A stretch of DNA of 64,000 nt, taken from NCBI GenBank assembly GCA_964057225.1, contig OZ059897.1, positions 13,454,001 through 13,518,000 of the forward strand. The letters are read 5' to 3'. This DNA is from Auanema rhodensis (Eukaryota; Nematoda; Chromadorea; Rhabditida; Rhabditidae). This document shows positions 26,128 to 36,797 of this stretch, one piece after another. The notes beneath the pieces were generated by a model. It ran no database searches. It saw only the letters and a list, made by a program, of their open reading frames with translations, and was not told the origin of the DNA. The position numbers were made by a program, and so were the translations under genes. How positions within the stretch are numbered: the stretch's first letter is position 1; each line of letters opens with the position of its first letter.

Positions 26128-28632
26128 ATGGGACAGCGCGCAGCCAAGCATAATGTGCAGGTTTGTATTTAAAATATATCCAGAAGCATATTTCAAATTG
26201 GATATTGTATTAGAATCAGAACTTTAGTTACTTATTTAAAAATAATATTTTTATAATTATTTTAATGTAAAACTTTTCGTTCAGGCGGGAGTTCGACTCT
26301 ATCATCAGCGTCATCACGCTCATGCTATTCAAAAATGGCGGAGTGCTCTTAATAGATTGACGTAATGCTCTCAGTTTCCTTATTAAAACTTAACAAATAG
26401 TATCTTTAGTGATGCTGAAGATAGATTTATTACTTTGGGCTATTTGGCACAAGCTTATTGTGATGGAGGAGATTATGAGGCAATGCTTCATTATGCTCAA
26501 CTTCAAATGGAATTAGCTAATAATCGTAAAGATGAGTATATGAAAAGCGAAGCTTTTTTGAATTTAGCTAAAGCATACGAACGTTTAGCAGATTTTAGTA
26601 AAGTAAATTGAAAAATATGTTTCATCATTATTTTAATTTTTACTTGCAGGCATTATCATACGGTAAAGCAAGCTTACAACATCCTAGTATGGACCCAAGA
26701 ACGCCTGGTTATGCTCATCTAGGTGAGAAAAATATTTTTTTTTTGTTTTAATTAGCCTAATTACTTATTCAGCAATTGCCATGGCTCATCTGGGCTTATC
26801 ACAATTTCAAAACGCTTTGGAATGCTTCGAGAGCTCTATGAATGTAGCAAACGACACTTCAGACAAGCTTTTAGAATTACAGATATGTGTTGGACTCGGA
26901 TCCCTTTTCACACTGTTGAGGTAAACCCAAAAATTTTAAAGTTTTCTATTATATAATTAATGAATTTTAAGGGATCTTAATAAAGCTCTTATATTTTTAC
27001 GAAATGCATTAAACATCGTGCAATCAGTTACTGTTGATGATGTACATGCTAAGTATCGATGTGTTATCTTATATCATTTATCTGTTGCCTTACGTATAAA
27101 AGGATCATTGGCTGAGGCTAAAGAGGCTTGTGATGTAATTCATACATACATCAAGTTTATATATTGATATTCATCAATTATAGGAAGCATCACAACTTGC
27201 TTCTGAATCTGGCAATAGAGCTTTACAAGCTAGATGTATGTGTAGTTTAGCTGATATCAATAGGGAATTAGGTGAATCAGAAGCTCGAGAAACAATAACG
27301 GTAAAACTAATTAAATTTTTTTTAAATATTTTGAAAACAAATTAACTTGTAGAAATCTTGGGTAAGATATGAGGATGCATTTAGAATTATGAGGCAATCT
27401 AATGATCGCATGGGAGAGGTAACTGTTATTGTTCATCGTTTTCTTTTAAAAAAAATATTTTGAAGGTTCTTGTACTTGCTAGCATGGCTAAAAGTGCTTC
27501 GGAAAGCCGTAGCCATTATACAGGACAATGTGAATGTCAAGCTATTCAACTGAATAAGAAATGTTTAGAAATCGCAAAGATTTTAGGATGTAAAGTAAAT
27601 ATTTTTTTACTTTTATAAATGAATAAATAATAATATTTTTAGCATGTCATGTTAAAATGCCACAGTCGGTTAGCAGAATTATATTCGCAACTTAATGATG
27701 AAGATAGTGAAGAAGTTGCGCGGAAAGCTGCCAGCCAATTAACACAAGAAATGGAATTGTTTTGTAATTTCTGTGGACAAAGGTATGAAACTAAATATTA
27801 TATTAGAATTATAATATAAAATAAAATTCTACACTTTCCGTTATTATTATAGTTTTATAAATTTGTTTAAAATCAACCAGCATTATAGCGTTTGCATTTA
27901 AAATGATGTTTAAAAGTGGCGTTATTGTTCACGTATTTTCACTATTTTATTCTAATTTCACGTAAAAATGATAATCATCTGTTTCAGATATGGAATGAAA
28001 GACGATTCATTACAAGCTTTAAGATGTTCACATATTTTTCACGAAAGATGTTTGCATACTTATTTATTGGAACGAGAAGATCAAACTTGTCCAAAATGCA
28101 GATGTAGAGCTGTATTATCAGATAACATTTCAATGAGAACTCCAAGTATTTGCTCTACAATGGATCTGAATACACCATCAAGTAAGTTTCTTATTCACAA
28201 TATAAGTTCTATTAATCTTTACATTCGTTCAGCATCATATCCACTTCAAACGGGACCTTACGGTGGAGTTCGAACTCCTCTAGTTGAAGTAGCAGAACAG
28301 TTGGCTTCTGATGGCACTCTTACTCGAAATCATAACTCTACTTTCAGGTTTGATACACTTTCTTTATCTAGAAAACCTTTTCTTTCAGACCAATGGAAAA
28401 TACAAATGAACGAACTTTAGAGAGAAAGAAAAAAGAGCCGACAAAGCCACCACCTCCTCCTCGTAAACCTTGTTGTAGTCAGGTATTTCTAATTCTAAAA
28501 AACAATGTAAAACTTATTAAATTTCAGGACAGTTTACCACCGTCATCCATAGTTGGTATGCCTGCTCCAATGGCATTACAAGAGAATGGTCCTCTTGTAT
28601 TTTCAAGAGCTCCAACAATAACAGATGTATGA
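26128..28632 (+). CDS. rpy-1: Rapsyn, receptor-clustering scaffold
   Basis: Fourteen exons give 548 residues. TPR-type helices fill residues 1-360 ([35 protein letters not shown]). A RING-H2 zinc domain follows at about 374-425 ([20 protein letters not shown]), in the order of vertebrate rapsyn. Rapsyn binds receptor cytoplasmic loops and clusters acetylcholine receptors under the postsynaptic membrane. I chose ATG 26128: MGQRAAKH aligns with the vertebrate MGQ start and keeps the N-terminal glycine needed for myristoylation; ATG 26077 is in frame but adds 17 residues and a poorer myristoylation context. The C-terminus extends about 120 residues past the RING, with a proline run ([11 protein letters not shown]) that could bind SH3 or WW domains; vertebrate rapsyn is about 412 residues and lacks this. 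The symbol is by homology. Confidence 0.92.
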
Positions 28633-29384
28633 AAACAGTTAATTCAAATATAGATTTTTCAATATTAAAGATTTATTATATCTGATATCATTATGTCAAT
28701 TCAGCCATAATGTGTCTTTCCATTAACATACAGTATTATTGTGATAAACTTAAGAAAATTCTTGCATAAGCATTTACTTTTCGTTCACTTTCATTCGTTC
28801 CAAATTTGAAAAATTATTCAAATTCACTGTTTTTTTTTCATTTTGATCTGTTATTCTATTACTTTTTTCGCTAAATGTTTTAATTTTTCTTTTTGAATAA
28901 TTTTTTTTTCGATCTCAAATAGGAATTGAACCAAAAATCAACTTGTATTTGATGTTTATTAGTTTTTTTCCATTGAAATTATAATAAATATTTTAATTGT
29001 ATGAACTTATTAAAAATTATAATACATGTAAACATTTTCGTCAAAATTTTCAAAAGTTTGAGTCATGGGGAGGTGTACGGCAAATCAAGTCAACCGTCTT
29101 ATATCCAATATATTAACTAAATATCTCATTTTTTGAAATATTGTTATAAACTTTAAAAGAAAAAATTTCTTTTTCCATTGATTACATGTCATCAATAATG
29201 ATTGTCTTTTTTTTTCATTAATTATCAATGTCATTCAATTAAATGTTCTATTCTTTTCTCTTACTTTAACAAATTTTTCAGATTTTCACTTGAATAGATA
29301 TACTGCTTTCAATTTATTTTCTTTTTTTTTTCTTTTTATGCTAGATTAATGTGATGCTTCTATAATCTCGTCATGTATAGTTGA
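28633..29384. other. Intergenic region downstream of rapsyn
   Basis: AT-rich, T-run-rich sequence. No coding exon supported. Confidence 0.5.
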
Positions 29385-29862
29385 ATGCCAACCGGTCTTC
29401 TTGCCCTCACTGTCTGTCTGGCTTATGGTCAACTGGACCAATCACAACATCTATGTCTTCGAAATTCAACAAATTGCCGTGTTCCATCAAATTCTTTTCG
29501 TACATTCCTTCTATAACATCGTTAGTATCATGCCCTTTCTATCAATTCATTTCGATCGAGAAACATGTAGTTTTCTTAGAATGAAGAATGACAGTATATC
29601 GGCTACACATATCATGTTGACATCTCTGCCGTCCATTCTTGATTACACAAATTCGAACATAGAATCATATCTTTTCATATTATTTTATTCATTTAGTTGA
29701 AATTTTTTGTCCTCCGGTCATCAATAATAGGAATACTGCGGCAACTACTCTCGATTCGTCATCTCCTCTTTCTAGTTCCTCAGAAGGTCGATCCTAATTC
29801 TGACGACCCTGTTGGGTAGCTTGTTCATCATCATGTATTTCTGTGTTTCTCTTCCAGCATGA
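29385..29862 (+). CDS. Possible small secreted protein (doubtful)
   Basis: An acceptor-like TATAG precedes ATG 29385. The first exon (29385-29499) encodes a good signal peptide (MPTGLLALTVCLAYGQ) and QHLCLRNSTNCR. Exon 29697-29786 continues in phase with LEIFCPPVINN and a Ser/Thr-rich stretch, and a final five bases (29858-29862) give the stop: 69 residues. GC content is above the surrounding AT-rich DNA. Against it: all three forward frames are open across the first exon, the first donor (GTACAT) is weak, and the terminal exon is minimal. It may instead be the 5' UTR of the receptor gene downstream. Confidence 0.3.
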
Positions 29863-30284
29863 TCAGGCGTAGCTTAGACGGTCTTCGTCCAGTATCCAGA
29901 TGCGAATCATCGTAAATTACCGTAAAATGGCTAGTTGCGCAACCCGTTTATCATTTAATCGATTTCGTCTCCTCTTCTTACCGTTATTTTCAATGATATA
30001 ACTGAAAACTAATGACTTTGAGTAGCTTTTGCAATGATTCTTGATGAAAAAAGATGTAATCATTAATCAATTTGAAATAATTTTTTGGAAATACATATGT
30101 ATTTATACACGAATTTCGATTTTATTTCGCTTTTCTATCGTTTTTCACACTTCTAGATTTACTTAGATTCCTGTAAGTCATTATATAATATTATTCTTCA
30201 TTTTAAATACTCTCCTTTGATGTTTCCAGTTTCTATTGAAATAAATTCTTTAATATTACTATAGTTGCAGCCGCCATCTACTAT
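29863..30284. other. Short intergenic stretch upstream of the Cys-loop receptor gene
   Basis: AT-rich. An acceptor (TACTATAG) at about 30257-30264 lies 20 bases before the receptor ATG, consistent with trans-splicing or a 5' UTR intron. Confidence 0.4.
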
Positions 30285-33200
30285 ATGGCCTCAGGGCATC
30301 TAGGCTATTGGAGGAGGAAAATATGTTTTCTGATACTTCTTCTGTTTTTATTAGTTCAATATTCTGAATGTCGACGTCGTATAAGTCATTCACAAAAAGC
30401 TTTTGATCATTCTGCAAACCTTGATTGGAACGCGGAAGAATCTGAAGAGGTTGACGAAAACCTCACAACGTCAGTTAATCGTACTTCTGATTCATTTCCT
30501 GTTTGAGTTTTGAGTTTATTTTTTTTATTTAGTGAAAGAGATGTTTCCGTAACACTTATTTCAAATATTCCTAGTACTACAGAAAAACCAAGCAAAACAG
30601 CAACAGTTCAAGTAGTGAAACAAGACGAACCAGACGAAATTGACGGTAAATTAACTGAAGAAATAGTGTCGAAAACATTGTAAATCAAAAAAAACTGTTT
30701 ACAATCTTAGAAAATGATTGACAAAACTGATTTTATAAACTTATCCTCATTAAGTATTTATTCTATAAGTTTTTCTATTATTTTCAGACATAGCTGATTT
30801 ATTTAATTTAACTAGTACAGCTGAACAAAACTATGGAAATGGGTATTTGACAACAAAATAATTTCTATTTTTAATTTTTGCTTAGTTCAATTTATTGGAT
30901 TGATGCTGGATACAAGGCATTAGATTTAAACTTGAATGTTAAAGAATATGTTGAATGTCAAGCATGGAGGAAATTTTGGAATATGACAGACTCCAATGAG
31001 GTTATATTGATTTATATTTTAATTTAAAGAATATTTTTAATTAATGATGTTTAAGGAAAAAATTGAAAATGGAACTTCAGCTGAAAAGGAAAAAGCTGAA
31101 GACTTAGAGAAACATCGTAAAGAGACTGAAGTCATTGACTCTAAAAAACGTCTGAAAACATTGGGAATTAGCGTAGAATTGCTGGAGGATTATAATGTTT
31201 AATTCAACTTTTTTAATTTATTTAACCTTTAGTATAGGCTGTCGGAATTGTGTTCAAAGAAATCTGTCAAGAACATACAAGAGAAATGTGGTTCAGGGGT
31301 ACAGACGATGCAAAGAAACTTGGAATAACTGAAATCTCTCCAATATGTGAACCTTTTAAGGTTTGAAATTTTTTCAATATGCAACATCAAATTAAATTTT
31401 TAAAGGAAGCATTGAATCCAGATACATTAACACTTTCTAAATTGGCAAAAGGTTTGAATGAATTAATAAACAATCGAACAGGAGGAGTTCTTCCAACGCC
31501 AATGCCAAGGCCTCAATTCAAACAACGATATACGACAACGACTACAGAACAAACGTATAAAGACTTTTATAATAATTAGAACATTCTTCTTTATATTTCA
31601 GAAGTATAAAAAGTCAAAGTGAAGAAATTCTTTCAACAACACCAATTATGAAGAAAACTACAGATATTCAATCAACTACTACTGTACATCAACTTGACGA
31701 AAGTATAAAAGAATTAGAGTATTTGATTTATTAAATATTATTAATAATATGAAGTTTTAGAAAAATAAAAAGTATAGATAGAATAGAAGATGTTCCCACA
31801 ACTATGGATCCAATTATTAACACTAGGGCTTCAACAAAGTCATATCATCCCGATGAAGTTCAAACTTCTCATCAGCATCATCAGCATCATCATCATCAAC
31901 ATCACAAACATCAGACAAAGAGACCTCATCATACTATTCATATTGATTATTCAACAGAAGAATCGGATAGTTCAATCAAATCTACAACTAATAATCTGAA
32001 TTCTCTTCCTGATATTCAAACATCCATTGACGAAGTTGAAAATCAAAATTTTGCATCAACTTCTACTCAAAAGCCTATTCATACTACTGATTATCCAAAA
32101 GGCACAACTCCCAGTTCTAGTGATACTATCTATTATCATACTGGTACAATTCCAACACCTGAAGATGAATCTAGAACGAATAGAAAACATAATTCAAGAG
32201 TAGATACTGAGTTCTATGATTATGATTCTGAGGAGAAAATATCATCTGTTACAACTTCATATGATCCAACTGATGGAAAAGAGAAAATAAAAGAGAAAAC
32301 TGATCATCATAGATATTTGAGTTCAAATGAAATGTTAGTTTTTTGAAAAAAAAAGTTATATTTCATTCATTTTCAGAACAAATGCTGAAGAAATAGATGT
32401 AAAGTTGGAACACATGAACAGGATAGATGAGCATCGTATTTTAACGGCGACAACACAGTCTCCTTCAACTAATACAGTCATGTTTGAAGAACATATTGAA
32501 AAATCAAATGAAAATGAAAAAACAAAGGAAGAATCATTAGATAGTTTTGTTGAATATGAATATCAGGTAATTGTTCTTTTTAAAAATCACATATATAAAT
32601 TCTTTCCATATTTCAGGAACATGCCAAGAAATATCATTCAAATGATATTAAAGATGATAATGATGTAATTAATTATGATGATGATATATATGATTATGAA
32701 GATATGCAGTATAATATATTTATTTTTCATCATTTTCTTTAAAAACTATTTTTTAGCAAAAGATTTCGAATACCAAGTCATCGACGACCAAAACGAAGTG
32801 TTCTTTTTAGAGTTCGTAGAGAAGCTGCTGATCAAATAATGGATGATGATGATGATGATATGTGGCTGGAGGAAGCTGTAAGAGAATTACAAAGATTTTA
32901 AAAAATAAAAGAATCTTTTAGGGAATAATACAATCGTCTACTACAAGTGATGAAATCTTAATGGGTATGAATGGTACAGAATATGATTATTTTCCATGGA
33001 TTGAGATTAATGCTACAGATGAGATTAAGTAAGTTTATGTTATATTTTGTTTTATAAATGTTATTTGTTATAGTCCTACTATGTTAATTAACTCATTTGA
33101 AGCTGCACAAGCTATTGGACTTAATATTCAAAAAGAAGTTTTCATTCGTCATCAAAAGGTATATACGTCTTTTTAAACCAGCATCCCAAGATAGATTAGG

Positions 33201-35914
33201 GATTGTAACCATGATTGCCACAAACCAAAATCTTTTGAGAAGCAGGTTCTGGGTTCAACAAACATGCTTACAGAAGAAGAAGGTTTATAACACAATGTTG
33301 GGTCGTTGTGTCGGAAAAATGATAAACTAGAGAGCCTAGGGAGCCGAATTCAAAAAAAAAATAACAAACAGTACTTTCGTACTTTGACTTTCATTTGAAA
33401 TTTTTGTTTTGTTTTATATAACATTTCCAATTTGTTTAAAAGAATACGCCTCCCTATTACACTGGGATACTAATCATATTGCCTGTTCGGTAAACCCCAA
33501 ACTGGCTTTTCCAAAAATTTAGGTTATAACACAACTATTGTTGGTTAGATTCCCTAACGTACCTTGAGATACTGGGTTAAAACCGACTATGTTATAAATT
33601 GGCGGTCTCATGTGTCTCATCTGCGCCGTATATAATACGGGTGTGGAAGACAAAGTGATAGTAAAGCATAATAGAGAGATGGAAAAATCAAAATAAAGTG
33701 AGAACGAAACAATATTTGACTTTCATCACTCAATCTAAACTTTTGTCTTGTTTTTTTATAACTTTTCGAGTATGTTTAAAAAATTGTTTGATTTTTAGGT
33801 TGGATTGTACCTTCCTGGTATTTGTGCTGATTATGTACCAAAATCAATTGATTCTTTCAATAGTAGTAGTTTTGAAGGTATTTTCTAATTATACTTATTT
33901 TTAAAAAAAAATTTACTTTTAGGAATAAAAATTGATGGCCCAATTGGTGTTAATATATCAGCTTTAGAAGCTGCTGGAGTCAATTTAACTGCTTTAGCTG
34001 AGAAATTAAGAAATGATACTGAAGTTGATGATATTCTAAGTAGAACGGAAGGAGCTGTTAAGTAAGATTTAGCAGAAATATTTTTAAATTATTTATTAAA
34101 CAATTCCTTTTTTTTTTGAGAAATTGTTCATCTAAAATATTCGAGAAAAAACACAGAATTCCTCATTTGTTTGTACTATTAATGTGGAAAATCGCCATTT
34201 TTTTACATATTATTTCAAATATTTAATAATTTAACATTAATATATTATTATTAATAATTAAAAACAATTTCAGAACTTTAGGTGGTAGCTTCATCTTGCC
34301 TGTGTTGGAAAAAAATCAATATGATCCATTTTCTGCTCCCATTGTGTTCCAAGGCAGTGCAGTTGTTGTACGATTTGGAATATATATTGAATCAATTTCA
34401 AATTTTCAAACATCAACCATGGTTAATAATTTAAAAAATAATAATATTTTTTAAAATATATATATATATATATATATATCTATCTATTATTAGGATTATG
34501 ATATGGATATATATTTAATGATGTCTTGGAGAGATGCACGACTTGTGAATCCATATGATAAGCCTATATTAGTTAAAGAAGTATGCATTTTTAAAATTAA
34601 ATGTATTTCAAATAATATTATTTTAGGAAGAAATTTTAGAAAAAATATGGAGACCTGATCCATTTTTTGCAAATGCAAAAGAAGCTGAATTTCATGAAGT
34701 AACATTTCTCAACTTTTTAATGAGAATATATCCAGATGGGCTTGTTTTGTATGAAACAAGGTTGTAACTCTTCTTTATTTATTTTGATGATTAAAACAAC
34801 TTGTTTTCAGAGTTAAAATAACACCTTCTTGTAATCTTATATTATGTAAATATCCACATGATAAGCAAACATGTGATTTAGTTATTAAATCATGTTAGTT
34901 TTTAATTTTTATTTTTTTTAATTTAAAATTTATTTTTTTATTCAAAGAAATAACAAATTTAGTTGCTTATCCTATTGAAACAGTTCGTTTTGAATGGTTC
35001 TCAAGACGACAAGATGCTATTGATAAGAATCCAGATGTTAAACTTCCAGAGTTATATATAAGCCGATATGAGCCAACTGTTTGTAATAAAACAAGAAAAT
35101 CAGGTAAAATATAAACAAATTTATTTATTTATTCTATGATTTGTTATATGTTTAGGAGAATTTTCATGCTTGAGAGCTGTTTTTCGTTTAAAACGAGATG
35201 TAGGATTCCATATTGCTCAAACATATATTCCAACTTCATTAGCTTTAATGTTCAGTTGGGTAAGATGCTTTCAAATTGAAATTTGAATTAAAACTTTAAA
35301 TTCGAATCTTTATAGGTAGGTGTTTGGCTTCCTGAAGAGTTTATGGAAGGACGAATCGGTGTAGCCATTACAGTACTTTTAACCTTGTCAACCGAGTCTG
35401 CTGGAGCTCGTGAACATTTGCCAAGTGTATCCTATTTGAAAGTATGATAATTATTATAAAATATTAAAATATTTTATATGATTAAGTAGAATCAAATAAA
35501 ATTATAAAAAATAATATTACAGGCTATTGATCTCTGGTTTGGATTTATTACTGGTTTTGTATTCTTTACTTTACTTCAAACTTTATTTGTGATTGGATTT
35601 GATAAAAGAGCAAATCAATTGGTATGTTTATCTAATATACAATTGAATTTTGAAATATTTCAGAGAAAATGGGCAATGAAAAAGAAATTAGATGTAACAG
35701 AAGAATTACGTGATGCGATGTTGGATAAAGCACGTCGATATCATAAAACAGGACGGTAACTCTTCATAATTTTATTTTTTAAAAAAAATATTTTTTTAGA
35801 TATTTGGATAATTTCTGTCGTGTCTTTTATCCATTAAGCTTTATTCTATTTCTCATCATGTATTATTTCGTTTTTACTGAAGGCCAACAAGATGACTGTC
35901 TTAGTAGACGATAA
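30285..35914 (+). CDS. Cys-loop ligand-gated ion channel with ~790-residue N-terminal extension
   Basis: Twenty-six exons, all phase-consistent, give 1170 residues. A signal peptide (about 1-30) is followed by an extension to about residue 790. That extension is Thr/Ser/Asp-rich, has a histidine-rich tract (about 345-370), two related modules (about 189-267 and 694-780) and basic sites RRPKRS and RVRRE (about 625-640). The channel core then follows: ligand-binding domain (about 800-1010), Cys-loop C-X13-C with YPHD, SFAYPIETVRFEW, and a second cysteine pair (TVCNK, FSCLR) typical of glycine/GluCl-type subunits. Then come M1 (FHIAQTYIPTSLALMFSW), M2 (VAITVLLTLSTES), M3 and M4. The usual Pro-Ala-Arg before M2 is replaced by Met-Glu-Gly-Arg, so ion selectivity is uncertain. 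The M3-M4 loop is short. It is an anion-channel-lineage subunit; ligand unknown. Confidence 0.9.
33159..33798 (+). other. Large intron in the receptor gene with flanking degenerate direct repeats
   Basis: At 640 bp this is by far the largest intron of a gene whose others are mostly 40-60 bp. Segments 33384-33441 and 33715-33782 are similar (both run from TTGACTTTCAT through a T-rich stretch to GTTTAAAA). The intervening DNA is less AT-rich than the surroundings and has two related GG(T)TATAACACAA motifs. This looks like an insertion or local duplication; no transposase ORF. Confidence 0.45.
34456..34479. repeat. TA dinucleotide repeat
   Basis: Uninterrupted TA run inside a receptor intron. 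Similar AT runs occur at 20004-20025 and 36209-36243. Confidence 0.9.
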
Positions 35915-36208
35915 TCCTATTATCGACACAAATGAAATTTATATTTTGAATTGACTTTTTGCTTTCGATTATCCTGTATATATGGCTGTCCGAATGGCAA
36001 TTGTTATTTCTGTATTTTGTTTTGAAGAAAAAAAATAAAAATTTTGTTGATTTATATTATAAAAATTAAAAAAGAAAACATTTTAATGTTAATACATGTA
36101 AAGCTAACAACATAACGATTGAACGAGGTGATGAACACAGGGATATTTTTTTCTTTCCTTTTAAATTATATGGAATAAAGTTTGCGAAAAAAATATTTAA
36201 AATTTGTA

Positions 36209-36242
<34 letters not shown>

Positions 36243-36797
36243 AGTATTATTAATATTATTATTATTACTAATACCTAAATTAATATTTAACTATGAACAT
36301 AGTACTTCTATTTCTTTTATCTATCTGATAAAAACATACTGTGTTGTTCATTTTTCAGAAAATTAAATGGAAGGTCAGCTAAAGAGAAAATAAATGAAAA
36401 AACAATAAATTCATATTCTAAAAGGAAAAAAAACATTTGAAAAGGCTGATTGTCTAGCTGTTAAGCTACGCGATCACTAAAAAACATACTGTATATGATC
36501 GTGAATGATTGAGGAAAGGAGGACATGCTATCCTTCAGGCAAGGTTTGGGCATCGGCATAAGGTTTACGGATAACATTAGATGGTTTTTCAAGTTTTTAA
36601 ACTAACAAAAACTTAATTCGTGAATGTAATTTGCCAAATGAAGAAAACTCTTTGAAATGTATGAGCTTTGAATAATTATCTCTTTTGGATGCCATATCAA
36701 AGCTACTCGAATAACTATTCAGATAATTTAGTAATTATAGTATTTCATCACTGTATAAAGTCATATAATAATAATTGGAATAAAAACTTTAAATAAT
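35915..36797. other. Intergenic region between convergent receptor and bZIP genes
   Basis: Contains an AATAAA-type signal at about 36035 and a TA repeat at 36209-36243. No coding sequence seen. Confidence 0.55.
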
